Below, one piece after another: positions 16,929 through 25,566 of a DNA stretch of 64,000 nucleotides. The DNA comes from Symbioplanes lichenis. Lineage in GTDB: Bacteria > Actinomycetota > Actinomycetes > Mycobacteriales > Micromonosporaceae. The stretch covers positions 186,001-250,000 of the forward strand of contig NZ_JAUZQD010000003.1 in NCBI RefSeq assembly GCF_030709675.1. The letters are read 5' to 3'. Each line of letters begins with the position of its first letter. The first letter of the stretch is position 1. The position numbers were made by a program, and so were the translations under genes. The notes beneath the pieces are model-generated. The model did no database searches, was not told the DNA's origin, and saw nothing but the letters and a program-made list of their open reading frames with translations.

Positions 16929-18179
16929 ATGGAACAAGCTCCCCGCCGGCTCGTCATCGCCGTCCGGGCCGACCCGGTCATCTGCGGTCACTCCGGTGAG
17001 GCCCGCAACCTCGCCGAGGTCGCGCTCACCCGCGGCTTCACCGACGTCCGGCTGCTGACCTGGCCGATCGACGCCCTGGAGGCGGCCGGCCTGCCGCTCA
17101 AGCCGCTCGACCGGCTGCTGCCCTACAGCGACGGCATCACGGTCGAGCGCCCCGGGCCGGTCGGCGACTACCGGGTCCCGGACGGCCGGCACCTCGCGGG
17201 CCTGACCGGGCGCCTGGTCGAGCTGCTGGCCGAGCCGATCCCCACGGTGTGCCTGTCGATGTACCTCGTGCCGCACATGAACGTCATCATCGACGGCGTC
17301 AACGCTGCCCGGGCCGCCGGCTTCGCCCCGGACGTGCACACGATCGCCAAGGCCGTCGGCTCCGACGTCACCAACGTCATCAAGTCGTGCCTGCGCGACG
17401 GGAGCTTCGGCGCCGCGATCGCCCTGTTCACCACGTTCCTGGCCAACGACGAGGTCACGGCCGTCTCCGAGTACACCCGGGACGAGATCATCGCCGCCGC
17501 CGAGGAGGTCGACGCCCGGTGCGGCACCCGGTTCGCGGAGCAGTGCCGGTCCCGCGTGACCGTCAGCTATCCGCCGATCGACACGAGCGCCTATCTCGAC
17601 CTCGACGACGACGCGGTCGACGCCGCGCTCGCCGCGCGGGGGCTGGAACGGGACGGCTACATCCTGTTCCTGTCCCGGGTCGCCCGGGCGAAGGGCATCT
17701 ACGACCTCATTCCCGCGTACGGGCAGATGCGCTGCCGGGACGACGTGAAGCTGGTCGTGGCGGGCACCGGGCCGGCGCTCGAGCACGTGCGCGCGATGGC
17801 GGCCGAGGACGAGCGGATCCTGTTCTTCGACGACGTCGACGACACCGAGAAGGCGCTGCTCATGCGTGGCTGCGCGGCGTACGTGCTGCCGACCAAGCCG
17901 GAGCCGGAGTTCGTCGAGACGTTCGGCATCGCGCTGACCGAGAAGATGCTCGCCGGCGGCGGCCCGGTCATCACCACGATCACCGGCGGTACGGGCGAGG
18001 CGGTCGGCGACACGGCGATCATCGTGGAGCCGGGCGACGTGGTGGCGCTGGCCGAGGCGGTCGACGCCGCGGTGCTCGACATGTCCGCGGAGGAGCGGCT
18101 CGACCGGGAGAAGCGGGCCCGGGAGCATGCCCTGGCCTTCGACCGGGAGCGGGTCTTCGACGACTTGTTCGGGCGCTGA
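16929..18179 (+). CDS. Glycosyltransferase, GT4-like
   Basis: 416 aa from ATG at 16929 (longer frame upstream overlaps the mannosidase and was not used). Two-Rossmann (GT-B) enzyme: N-terminal HSGEARNLAEVA acceptor-side loop, then YPPIDTSAY, LFLSRVARAKGIYDLI, VVAGTGPALEHV and EFVETFGIALTEKMLAGG carrying the E-x7-E-like donor motif. Probably transfers a hexose from a nucleotide sugar to a cell-surface or secondary-metabolite acceptor. Coupled to the GH92 gene, suggesting turnover of a mannose-containing glycan; acceptor unknown. Confidence 0.88.
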   Translation: MEQAPRRLVIAVRADPVICGHSGEARNLAEVALTRGFTDVRLLTWPIDALEAAGLPLKPLDRLLPYSDGITVERPGPVGDYRVPDGRHLAGLTGRLVELLAEPIPTVCLSMYLVPHMNVIIDGVNAARAAGFAPDVHTIAKAVGSDVTNVIKSCLRDGSFGAAIALFTTFLANDEVTAVSEYTRDEIIAAAEEVDARCGTRFAEQCRSRVTVSYPPIDTSAYLDLDDDAVDAALAARGLERDGYILFLSRVARAKGIYDLIPAYGQMRCRDDVKLVVAGTGPALEHVRAMAAEDERILFFDDVDDTEKALLMRGCAAYVLPTKPEPEFVETFGIALTEKMLAGGGPVITTITGGTGEAVGDTAIIVEPGDVVALAEAVDAAVLDMSAEERLDREKRAREHALAFDRERVFDDLFGR

Positions 18180-18181
18180 CG

Positions 18182-18199
18182 TTCAGCGGGCTTTCAGGG
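18182..18199. promoter_or_regulatory. Direct repeat, candidate OmpR/PhoB-type operator
   Basis: TTCAGCGGGC followed by TTTCAGGGGC places two TTCAG half-sites 11 bp apart, the spacing recognised by winged-helix response-regulator dimers. It lies 45-60 bp before the response regulator start, suggesting autoregulation. Confidence 0.45.
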
Positions 18200-18243
18200 G
18201 CGGTGGGGGACGATGAACGTCCCGCCACCCCTGGAGGCCCGTC

Positions 18244-18900
18244 ATGCGTGTGCTCGTCGTCGACGACGAGAAGCTGCTCGCCCGTACCCTCAAACTGGGT
18301 CTGGAGGCCGAGGGCTTCGCGGTCGACGTCGCCCATGACGGCACCGACGGGTTGTGGCTGGCGCGCGAGAACCCCTACGACGCGATCGTGCTCGACCTCA
18401 TGCTGCCGGGCGTCAACGGCTACCAGGTGTGCGCGACGCTGCGGGCCGAGCGCAACTGGACGCCGATCCTCATGCTCACCGCCAAGGACGGCGAGTGGGA
18501 CCAGGTGGAGGGGCTGGACACCGGCGCGGACGACTATCTGACGAAGCCGTACTCGTTCCCGGTGCTCGTGGCCCGGCTGCGCGCGGTGGCCCGGCGGGGT
18601 GCGCGCGAGCGGCCGACGCTCATCGAGGTCGGCGACCTGCGCGTCGACCCCGCCGCCCGCCGGGTGTGGCGCGGCGGCGCGGAGATCGAGCTGACGGCCC
18701 GCGAGTTCTCGCTGCTCGCGTTTCTCGCCCGGCACCCCGGCCAGGTGGTGTCCAAGCGGCGCATCCTCGACGCGGTGTGGGACAACGACTTCGAGGGAGA
18801 CCCCAACATCGTCGAGGTGTACGTCCGGCATCTGCGCACCAAGATCGGCCGCGACGTGATCGAGACGCTGCGCGGGGCGGGGTACCGGCTCGATGGCTAG
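18244..18900 (+). CDS. OmpR-family response regulator
   Basis: 218 aa. Receiver domain with acidic DDE at 7-9, phospho-acceptor D51 (IVLDLMLPG) and K101 (TKPYSFP); C-terminal winged helix with LTAREFSLLAFLARHPGQVVS and the VEVYVRHLRTKI recognition region. Overlaps the kinase gene by 8 bp. Very similar to the regulator at 24883 (same D51/K101 positions and long shared stretches such as NGYQVCATLR), so the two systems are paralogues. Confidence 0.96.
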   Translation: MRVLVVDDEKLLARTLKLGLEAEGFAVDVAHDGTDGLWLARENPYDAIVLDLMLPGVNGYQVCATLRAERNWTPILMLTAKDGEWDQVEGLDTGADDYLTKPYSFPVLVARLRAVARRGARERPTLIEVGDLRVDPAARRVWRGGAEIELTAREFSLLAFLARHPGQVVSKRRILDAVWDNDFEGDPNIVEVYVRHLRTKIGRDVIETLRGAGYRLDG

Positions 18901-20119
18901 AACCTCCGTGCAGGTGCGCACCACGTCGGCGGCCGTGCTCGTGGTGGCGGTCGCGCTGGTTCTCGGGGCGTTCGCGCTGGTCTTCCTGGTCCGGTCGTCG
19001 CTGCGCGAGGGGGCCGAGACGACGGCCGAGCAGCAGGCGGCCGCCCTGGCCCAGCAGATCTCGACGTCCGGCCTGCCCTCCTCGACCTCGGACGACTTCC
19101 CGTGGCGGGTGCTCGACGCCGAGGGCTCGGAAGTGCGTTCAACGCCCGATTTTTCGGATGAGTCGGACTTTTCGGTCAGCGAGGAGGCGGGGCCCTACAC
19201 CGTCGTCGTGGGCGCGTCGCTCGAGGAGGTCGACGACTCCACCGAGGCCCTGACCACCCCGCTGCTCGTCGGCGTGCCCCTGCTCCTGCTCCTCGTCGGC
19301 GCCACGACCTGGATCGTCGCCGGCCGCGCCCTGGCCCCGGTCGAACGCATCCGCCGCGAGGTCGAGGAGATCACCGGCGACCGCCTCGACCGCCGCGTCC
19401 CCGAACCGGCGTCCCGCGACGAGATCGCCCGCCTGGCCCGCACCATGAACCAGATGCTCGTACGCCTGGAGACCGCCGCCACCCGCCAGCAGCAGTTCGT
19501 CGCCGACGCCTCCCACGAGCTCCGCTCCCCGCTGGCCGGCATCCGCCAGGCGGCCGAGGTCTCCCGGGCCCACCCGGACGCCCTGCCCCCCGGCGAGCTC
19601 GCCGACGCCGTCCTCCAGGAATCCGCCCGCCTGCAACGCCTGGTCGAACAACTCCTGACCCTGGCCCGCACCGGCTCCGCCCGCCCCACCACCGACGTCG
19701 ACCTCGACGACCTGGCCCTCGCCGCCGCCCGCCGCATCCACCAGCTCTCCGTCGACACGACCGGCATCGGCCCCGCCCGGGTCCGCGGCGACGCGACCGC
19801 CCTCACCCAGGTCGTCCGCAACCTCACCGACAACGCCGCCCGCCACGCCACATCCACGGTCGCCGTGTCCGTCCGCACCCACGGCGACCAGGTTGAACTC
19901 CTGGTCGACGACGACGGCCCCGGCATCCCGCCCGGCCAGCGCACCCGCGTCTTCGAACGCTTCGTCCGCCTCGACGAGGCCCGCGCCCGCGACGAGGGCG
20001 GCAGCGGCCTCGGCCTCGCCATCGTCCACGACATCATCACCGCCGCCGGCGGCACGGTCACCATCTCACCCTCCCCCCACGGCGGCGCCCGCTTCACCGT
20101 CACCCTCCCGGCCGCATGA
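18893..20119 (+). CDS. Sensor histidine kinase
   Basis: 408 aa membrane kinase, partner of the upstream regulator. Two membrane segments (about residues 14-35 and 122-145) enclose a ~85-residue extracellular sensor. HAMP linker follows, then HisKA with H208 in ADASHELRSPLAG and a HATPase domain with NLTDNAARHA, DDDGPGIP and GGSGLGLAIV. ATG at 18893 lies inside the regulator's end, typical of coupled two-component genes. Signal unknown; a neighbouring glycan-handling gene pair hints at envelope stress. Confidence 0.95.
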   Translation: MARTSVQVRTTSAAVLVVAVALVLGAFALVFLVRSSLREGAETTAEQQAAALAQQISTSGLPSSTSDDFPWRVLDAEGSEVRSTPDFSDESDFSVSEEAGPYTVVVGASLEEVDDSTEALTTPLLVGVPLLLLLVGATTWIVAGRALAPVERIRREVEEITGDRLDRRVPEPASRDEIARLARTMNQMLVRLETAATRQQQFVADASHELRSPLAGIRQAAEVSRAHPDALPPGELADAVLQESARLQRLVEQLLTLARTGSARPTTDVDLDDLALAAARRIHQLSVDTTGIGPARVRGDATALTQVVRNLTDNAARHATSTVAVSVRTHGDQVELLVDDDGPGIPPGQRTRVFERFVRLDEARARDEGGSGLGLAIVHDIITAAGGTVTISPSPHGGARFTVTLPAA

Positions 20120-20435
20120 CCTCTCCGCCCCAGGCCCGCAGCCGCGCCGTCCCGTCCGGTGTTGCCGGATTCCCGCTTACGGGTACTGCTGCACTGCGCC
20201 AGGCCAACGCCGATATCGACATGATCATGTCCGGACCAACTACGGGCTGCGTCACGACGCGTGTTTGCTCCCTTTGGCCGGCTCCACGCTCAGTGGCAGA
20301 GGAGTGTGTCGTGAGCATCTGCGCTCAGCGCGTATATCTGATGAGCTCCCAATACTGGTCTGTTGAGGTTTCCGCCCGTATTTTGCACGGTTTCACGGAA
20401 ACGTGCTCGTTCGCGCCCAGGATATGTGAATACAA
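20120..20435. other. Non-coding stretch with dropping GC
   Basis: No supportable gene. Sequence becomes noticeably AT-richer from about 20.2 kb (for example TATTTTGCACGG near 20.38 kb), consistent with the left boundary of a small acquired or decayed segment that includes the next gene. Confidence 0.45.
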
Positions 20436-20798
20436 CTAGCGGGCGGCGGCAAATTTCACTCGCCAGCGGTTCGTGAATCGGTCCCAGTCGAACTGGTAAC
20501 CGGTTGCACGCTTGCGGTCACGCTCGTACTCGGCGTCCGCTTGTGCCCGCCTTCTGTTCGCCTCACGGAAGTCCGCACGCGCGGCCTCGATCCAGCGCAG
20601 CTTACCGTCGGGCGTCCGGGCCTCAGGGGCATCGCGTCGCATCCGGGCGGCATGGCTCAGAGCTTTTCCGAACGCTCGCCGGACCCCGTGCGCACGCCGG
20701 AAGCCCTCCTTCTCCCCGGAATAGTTGCGCCGCCGGGCCGAGTCGCGCAGCCACGCCAATTCGACAGCCGAGAATATTTCCGTCTGAACCCACCTCAT
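20436..20798 (-). CDS. Hypothetical basic protein
   Basis: 120 aa from ATG at 20798, preceded by a GGGAGAA ribosome-site-like stretch; a longer frame to 20948 has poor coding character upstream. Highly charged and Arg-rich (ARRRNYSGEKEG, RDRKRATGYQFDWDRF), probably helical, no membrane segment. Not recognised. It lies in a lower-GC patch and could be a mobile-element accessory protein. Confidence 0.45.
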   Translation of the reverse strand: MRWVQTEIFSAVELAWLRDSARRRNYSGEKEGFRRAHGVRRAFGKALSHAARMRRDAPEARTPDGKLRWIEAARADFREANRRRAQADAEYERDRKRATGYQFDWDRFTNRWRVKFAAAR

Positions 20799-21008
20799 TC
20801 TTTGATTCTTCTCCCGCGGCCGCAAGATCGGAAGTGGTGAGTACATGAGGGGCGCCACGCAGAATTGAATGGCAAATAGTGCACACCGGCAAGCCCGCAA
20901 GGCGGCGCGCTCGCCTGCCGTCTGTACGCCCGGGAAGCTGCGCCACATCGCGGCGTGAGGGGCCCGCCGGCCGCGCTCGTGAAGCGGTCGGGTGAGGTCG
21001 GCTCGTGG

Positions 21009-21377
21009 TCAGAGGTCGATGCCGGAGGGGGCGTCGGGGATGCGCCAGATCTCCACGCCGGTGGCGGTCAGGGTGCGGAGGTCGGGGACGGCGATGCCGG
21101 ATCTTGCGCACAGCTCGCGCAGGGCGGAGGTGAAGCCCTGGGCGTCCGCGGTCACTTCCAGGAACTCGCCCCACGTGGTGTCCACCGTCAGCAGGGCCAG
21201 GCGCGGGTCGGCGGGCGCGAACTCGCCGGCCGACAGGGAGACGCGCAGGATGTCCTCCCAGGCGAGCTCGTCGACGGCGGTGGTGGCCGGGCGCATCTCC
21301 TTGCCGAACGCGGACAGCATCGGCTCGGTCACCGATGTCACGGTGATGCCGTTCCTGGTCACCTCGATGCGCTGCAT
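21009..21377 (-). CDS. Hypothetical protein
   Basis: 122 aa, clean start (MQRIEVTRNGITVTSVTEPML) and strong high-GC codon use. Mixed alpha/beta, no signal peptide, membrane segment or familiar motif. Divergent from the GH26 lipoprotein gene (161 bp apart). Not recognised; probably a conserved actinobacterial small cytoplasmic protein. Confidence 0.65.
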   Translation of the reverse strand: MQRIEVTRNGITVTSVTEPMLSAFGKEMRPATTAVDELAWEDILRVSLSAGEFAPADPRLALLTVDTTWGEFLEVTADAQGFTSALRELCARSGIAVPDLRTLTATGVEIWRIPDAPSGIDL

Positions 21378-21538
21378 GATCCCTCCAGCCTGCCACGGTG
21401 GCGGGCCGGCAGTGGTGACTGATTCGTCCCGGACGGGCGGGCAGCAAGCGGGCGGATCGGGCGCGAGAGTTGGGTTTCCGCAGGTCAGGGCGGTAGCGTC
21501 CGACGCTGATCTTCAGGGGGAGACGGAGGGGACGGCGC

Positions 21539-22615
21539 ATGGTGTCGCGACGGGGAATGCTCACACTGGCGGCGCTGGCTGCTCTTCCGGCGGCTTGTTC
21601 GCGGCAGGCGCCCAGTTTGTCCGCGGCGCCCACGAGCGCGGCGCCCACCAGTGCGTCACCGTCGCCGTCCGCGTTCTCCAGTCTCGGGCCCGCCGCGACG
21701 GTCACCGCGTCGCCGAAGCCCACCCCGTCCGAGACCGAGAAGGCTGCCGCCGCTCAGAAGGTCAAGGACACCGGCCGCGGCGGGCCGGTGTCGCCGACGG
21801 CCGGGAAGGTGATGCTCGGGTCGTACCTCAGTCTCAGCGGCCGGTCGCAGAGCGAGAGCCTGGCGCTGCGCCGCTCCCAGCTCGGCCGCGACCAGCGCAT
21901 CGTGCACCAGTTCTGGGCGTGGGACGAGAAGCTTCCGCGTACGCGCGCCGGTGTGCCGTCGGACAGCACGCTCATGATCTCGTGGCACGCGCCGGCGTGG
22001 TCGCGGATCACCGGCGGCGGGTCGGACCAGCTCATCGCCGCGGCCGCGCGCAACCTCGGCGCGCAGGGCAAGCCGCTGCTCGTGCGCTGGGCGTGGGAGA
22101 TGAACGGCGACTGGTTCGAGTGGGGAGGAGCCAACAACGGCAAGGACCCCGGCGCGTACGTGACCGCGTGGCGCCGCATCCACCGTATCTTCGCCGAGGA
22201 GGGGGCGGACAACGTCTCCTGGGTGTGGAGCCCCAACTGGAACGACAGTCCGGCCGTCTCGTGGAACAAGATGCGCAACTACTACCCGGGCGATGACTAC
22301 GTGGACTGGGTGGGCGTCTCGGGTTACGACTTCTACCAGGAGAAGCCGTCGACGCTGTTCGACCCGATCGTCGGGTCCTACGGGGCGAAGAAGCCGATCA
22401 TCGTCAGCGAGACGGCGGCGATCGACTTCGGCGGCTCGACGAAGGCGGACTGGACCGACGACCTGAACGCGTACGCGCGGAGGACCCCGGAGATCAGCGC
22501 GCTCGTCTGGTTCGACACCGACACGCACAACGACACGAACTTCCGCATCGACAGCACGCCGGGCGCCCTGGCCGCGTACCGGAGAATGGCTCGGAATTCG
22601 CACTTCGAGGGCTGA
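21539..22615 (+). CDS. GH26-like beta-mannanase lipoprotein
   Basis: 358 aa exported glycosidase. The N-terminus has twin arginines (SRRGML) and a lipobox-like ALPAAC with C20, then a ~65-residue Ala/Ser/Pro linker. The catalytic barrel shows RWAWEMNGDW with acid/base E187 and IVSETAA with nucleophile E291, the GH26 pattern; WVWSPNW and YVDWVGVSGYD are further family segments. Likely attached to the outer face of the membrane and acting on beta-mannan or a related glucan. Followed 32 bp later by a glycerophosphodiesterase. Confidence 0.88.
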   Translation: MVSRRGMLTLAALAALPAACSRQAPSLSAAPTSAAPTSASPSPSAFSSLGPAATVTASPKPTPSETEKAAAAQKVKDTGRGGPVSPTAGKVMLGSYLSLSGRSQSESLALRRSQLGRDQRIVHQFWAWDEKLPRTRAGVPSDSTLMISWHAPAWSRITGGGSDQLIAAAARNLGAQGKPLLVRWAWEMNGDWFEWGGANNGKDPGAYVTAWRRIHRIFAEEGADNVSWVWSPNWNDSPAVSWNKMRNYYPGDDYVDWVGVSGYDFYQEKPSTLFDPIVGSYGAKKPIIVSETAAIDFGGSTKADWTDDLNAYARRTPEISALVWFDTDTHNDTNFRIDSTPGALAAYRRMARNSHFEG

Positions 22616-22647
22616 CCTGTTCACCTGGCGTCATCTACCGTCGGGGC

Positions 22648-23406
22648 ATGGACGATCGCCCGCTGCTCGCCGTCGCCCACCGCGCCGGCAACCGCATCGC
22701 TGACCTCCGGGCCGCGCTCGCGGCCGGGGTCGATCTGGTCGAGGCCGACATCCACCTCTACCGGGGTGCGCTCGAGGTCCGCCACCGCAAGGCCCTCGGC
22801 CGGCACTACTACTACGAGAAGTGGACCGACCTGTCCCGCCGCCGCGACATCGTCGTCCCCGAGCTGCCGGAGCTCCTCGCCGTCGCCGCCGGTGACCCGC
22901 GCCTGCTGCTCGACCTCAAGGGCCCGTCCCTGGCCGTCGCCCCGGCCGTCGCCGCGATGCTGCGCGACCGGGCCCCCGGCGTCCCGGTCGCCGTCTGCAC
23001 CAAGCAGTGGCGCATGCTCGACGCCTTCACCGACGACCCGAACGTCCGCCGCGTCTACTCGGCGAGCGACCCGCTGCAGCTGGCCCGCCTCCGCGCCCGC
23101 CTCCGCCGGGGTCCCGTCCACGGCGTCTCCGTCCGCCTGAGCCTCCTCACGGCGCCGATCGTCGCCGAGCTCCGCCGCTCCACCGACCTGGTCCTCGCCT
23201 GGTCGGTCGACACCGAGGAAGCCCTCGCCCACGCCCGCCGCGCCGGCGTCACGGGCGTCATCAGCAAGAACATGTCGATCCTGACCCGCCTGGTCGCCGA
23301 GCGCGACGCCCGCCCCGCGGCGGCCGCCCTGCCGCCCGCGCCGCTTCCTCCGCCGCTGCGAGCACCCCGCCCGCGGTCCCTGCGACGGCGAACGATGACC
23401 GGGTAG
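22648..23406 (+). CDS. Glycerophosphodiester phosphodiesterase
   Basis: 252 aa TIM-barrel enzyme hydrolysing glycerophosphodiesters to glycerol 3-phosphate and an alcohol. Catalytic signatures are AHRAGNRIADLRAAL at the N-terminus, VEADIHLYRGALEVRH with the metal-binding Glu and Asp, and LLLDLKGP. The usual HD...L.R..T motif is short (RHRKALG), and the C-terminal ~30 residues are Pro/Arg-rich. No signal peptide, so cytoplasmic. Same strand as the GH26 gene, possibly co-transcribed. Confidence 0.88.
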   Translation: MDDRPLLAVAHRAGNRIADLRAALAAGVDLVEADIHLYRGALEVRHRKALGRHYYYEKWTDLSRRRDIVVPELPELLAVAAGDPRLLLDLKGPSLAVAPAVAAMLRDRAPGVPVAVCTKQWRMLDAFTDDPNVRRVYSASDPLQLARLRARLRRGPVHGVSVRLSLLTAPIVAELRRSTDLVLAWSVDTEEALAHARRAGVTGVISKNMSILTRLVAERDARPAAAALPPAPLPPPLRAPRPRSLRRRTMTG

Positions 23407-23432
23407 GACGGCCTCGCCCGGCCCTCGTCCCG

Positions 23433-24788
23433 TCAGGGCTGTCGTACCCCGGGGCGTTCCAGCAGGAGAAAACCGCTGTCCTGCACCAGGATCCGGTATC
23501 CGCCGGCGATCGCCCGGTCGGTCAGCAGCCGCTGGGCGTCCAGGCTGAGGGGAAAACCGGGCCGCGTCGTGTCGACCAGGATGTAGTCGGGCGCGGGTCG
23601 GGCCGCGGTGGTCCCCACCAGGCGTACCTCGGCCCGGGCGGTCAAGTGGGGGACAAGATGGTTGGCGGCGTCGACGGTCACGTCGTCCGGTATCCGGTGC
23701 AGGACCCGGTGGGCGGCGGCGATCCGCGGGTCGGGTCGCCAGGAATGCACCTCGACGAGCCGGACCAGCGGTGACCAAGGGAGCAACGCGAGCGTCACGG
23801 CAAGTCCCGCGGCAAGGGGAGGCGTGAGCCGGTGACCGGAGATCCGCCACCGGCGCAGGCCGTCGGCGAAGGTCAGGGACGCGATCGGCATCAGCACCGC
23901 GCTGTAGTGGAATCCGGTGCCCCAGTAGTTCGCGTTGTCCGACATGAAACGCCAGGCCAGAGTGGGCAGGACGACCCATGACAACGGTGATCGCAGCGCG
24001 AGTAGTGCGGTCGGCGCGAGCAGCACGAGGACTGTCGTCGCCTTGATCGGCGCGCCCGTGACGGCGGTGGCGAACAACCCGGCACCGTGCGTGGTCGTGT
24101 AGGCATAGGTGGCGTTCGGATTCAGGGCGGGGATGACGACCAGCACGGCCAGCAGCGTGCCGGCGATGCCGAAGGCGGCCAGCGCCACTCCTGCCCGGCG
24201 GGCACCTCGCACGGCCAGGAGCACGCCGATGACCGCCACGGTCAACCCGAGATCTTCCTTGACCAGCACCAGCGGCAGCGCCCACAGAGCTGTAGCGGTG
24301 TGCCGCCCCTCGGCCAGGGCGCCCAGGCTGAAGGCCAGCAGTGGTACCGCCAGACAGATCTCGTGGAAGTCGAAGCCGACTGCGTGCCCGATGCCGGAGG
24401 ACAACCCGTACCCGGCCGCCACGACGAGGGCGACGGTGCCGCCCAGCACCCGGTGGGCGTACCGGATGATCGGCACGACGGCGACAGCGAACAGCAACGC
24501 CTGGGCGACGAGCAGGGTCAGCGGCGAGGGAAAGATCCGGTAGGCCGGGGCCAGCACGACGAGGGCGGGCGAGAAGTGATCTCCCAGCTGCGGGAAGTGT
24601 TCCCCTTTGAGCGCGGTCAGCCCCGGGCGCCCCTGCGTGTACGAGCGGACGACCTGCTCGAAGATGCCCAGGTCGAAACCGGTGGTCCGGAACCGCAGAT
24701 GGGCCAGGACGGCACAGGTGCCGTAGACCACGGCCAGGGTCGCGGCGGCGATCCAGGCGAGCAGGCGGCTCGCCGACGAATTGATCAT
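23433..24788 (-). CDS. DUF2079 polytopic membrane protein
   Basis: 451 aa from ATG at 24788; the longer frame crosses the promoter region and is rejected. About ten membrane helices, with the family's N-terminal block TGFDLGIFEQVVRSY and LKGEHFPQLGDHFSPAL. The layout resembles GT-C glycosyltransferases (acidic residues in the first loop), but biochemical function of DUF2079 is not established. Divergent from the second two-component system, with a repeated operator in between, so it is a plausible target of that regulator. Confidence 0.85.
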   Translation of the reverse strand: MINSSASRLLAWIAAATLAVVYGTCAVLAHLRFRTTGFDLGIFEQVVRSYTQGRPGLTALKGEHFPQLGDHFSPALVVLAPAYRIFPSPLTLLVAQALLFAVAVVPIIRYAHRVLGGTVALVVAAGYGLSSGIGHAVGFDFHEICLAVPLLAFSLGALAEGRHTATALWALPLVLVKEDLGLTVAVIGVLLAVRGARRAGVALAAFGIAGTLLAVLVVIPALNPNATYAYTTTHGAGLFATAVTGAPIKATTVLVLLAPTALLALRSPLSWVVLPTLAWRFMSDNANYWGTGFHYSAVLMPIASLTFADGLRRWRISGHRLTPPLAAGLAVTLALLPWSPLVRLVEVHSWRPDPRIAAAHRVLHRIPDDVTVDAANHLVPHLTARAEVRLVGTTAARPAPDYILVDTTRPGFPLSLDAQRLLTDRAIAGGYRILVQDSGFLLLERPGVRQP

Positions 24789-24810
24789 CGGGCGAGAGTC
24801 GGCTCCGGGG

Positions 24811-24840
24811 GCTGACCGGAAGCTGACCGATGCTGATTTC
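24811..24840. promoter_or_regulatory. Three direct repeats, candidate response-regulator operator
   Basis: GCTGACC at 24811, GCTGACC at 24822 and GCTGATT at 24832 recur every 10-11 bp in the 94-bp gap between the DUF2079 gene and the response regulator. Helical-turn spacing is what OmpR-family regulators bind, so both divergent genes may be controlled from here. Confidence 0.55.
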
Positions 24841-24882
24841 TCGATCAGCCGGCCGATGTGCCGCCGTGTCATGCTCGTGGCC

Positions 24883-25566
24883 ATGCGTCTGCTGGTGGTC
24901 GACGACGAACCGGAACTCACCGAGATCCTGCGGCGCGGGTTGCTCGCCGAAGGCTGGACGGTGGACGTCGCCCACGACGGGCCGGCGGCGCTGGACCTGG
25001 CCCGGTTCGAGGAGTACGCGGCGATCGTGCTGGATCTGATGCTGCCCGGCCTGAACGGCTACCAGGTGTGCGCGACGCTGCGCCGGGAGCGGATCCGCAC
25101 CCCGATCCTGGTCCTCACCGCCAAGGACGGGGACTTCGACCAGATCGAGGCGCTGGACACCGGTGCCGACGACTACCTGGCCAAGCCGTTCTCCTACCCG
25201 GTACTGGTGGCCCGGCTGCGGGCCCTGCTGCGGCGGGGGCCGGTCATGGCAGAGGCGCAGACAGCGGTGGGCGACCTGTCGCTCAACCGGACCACGCACC
25301 GGTGTCACCGTGCCGGAGTGCCGATCGCGCTGACGCCGCGCGAGTTCGCCGTCCTGGATCTGCTGGCCCGCAAACCGGGGATCCCGGTCTCCAAGACCGA
25401 GATCCTGCGACAGGTGTGGCCGGACGACGCCGAGGACCCCAACCTGGTCGAAGCGCGGATCAGCGTCCTGCGCCGGAAGATCGACACCCCGTTCGGCCGC
25501 ACCACGCTGCGCACGGTCCGCGGGCTCGGGTACCGGCTGGTCGACGACCGGGGCGGCCATGATTAG
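24883..25566 (+). CDS. OmpR-family response regulator (second)
   Basis: 227 aa from ATG at 24883 (an in-frame ATG at 24871 is an alternative). Receiver with D51 (LDLMLPGLNGY) and K101 (AKPFSYPV); winged helix with LTPREFAVLDLLARKPG and VEARISVLRRKI. Overlaps the following kinase by 8 bp. Paralogue of the regulator at 18244. Likely regulates itself and the divergent DUF2079 gene through the repeats at 24811-24840. Confidence 0.95.
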   Translation: MRLLVVDDEPELTEILRRGLLAEGWTVDVAHDGPAALDLARFEEYAAIVLDLMLPGLNGYQVCATLRRERIRTPILVLTAKDGDFDQIEALDTGADDYLAKPFSYPVLVARLRALLRRGPVMAEAQTAVGDLSLNRTTHRCHRAGVPIALTPREFAVLDLLARKPGIPVSKTEILRQVWPDDAEDPNLVEARISVLRRKIDTPFGRTTLRTVRGLGYRLVDDRGGHD

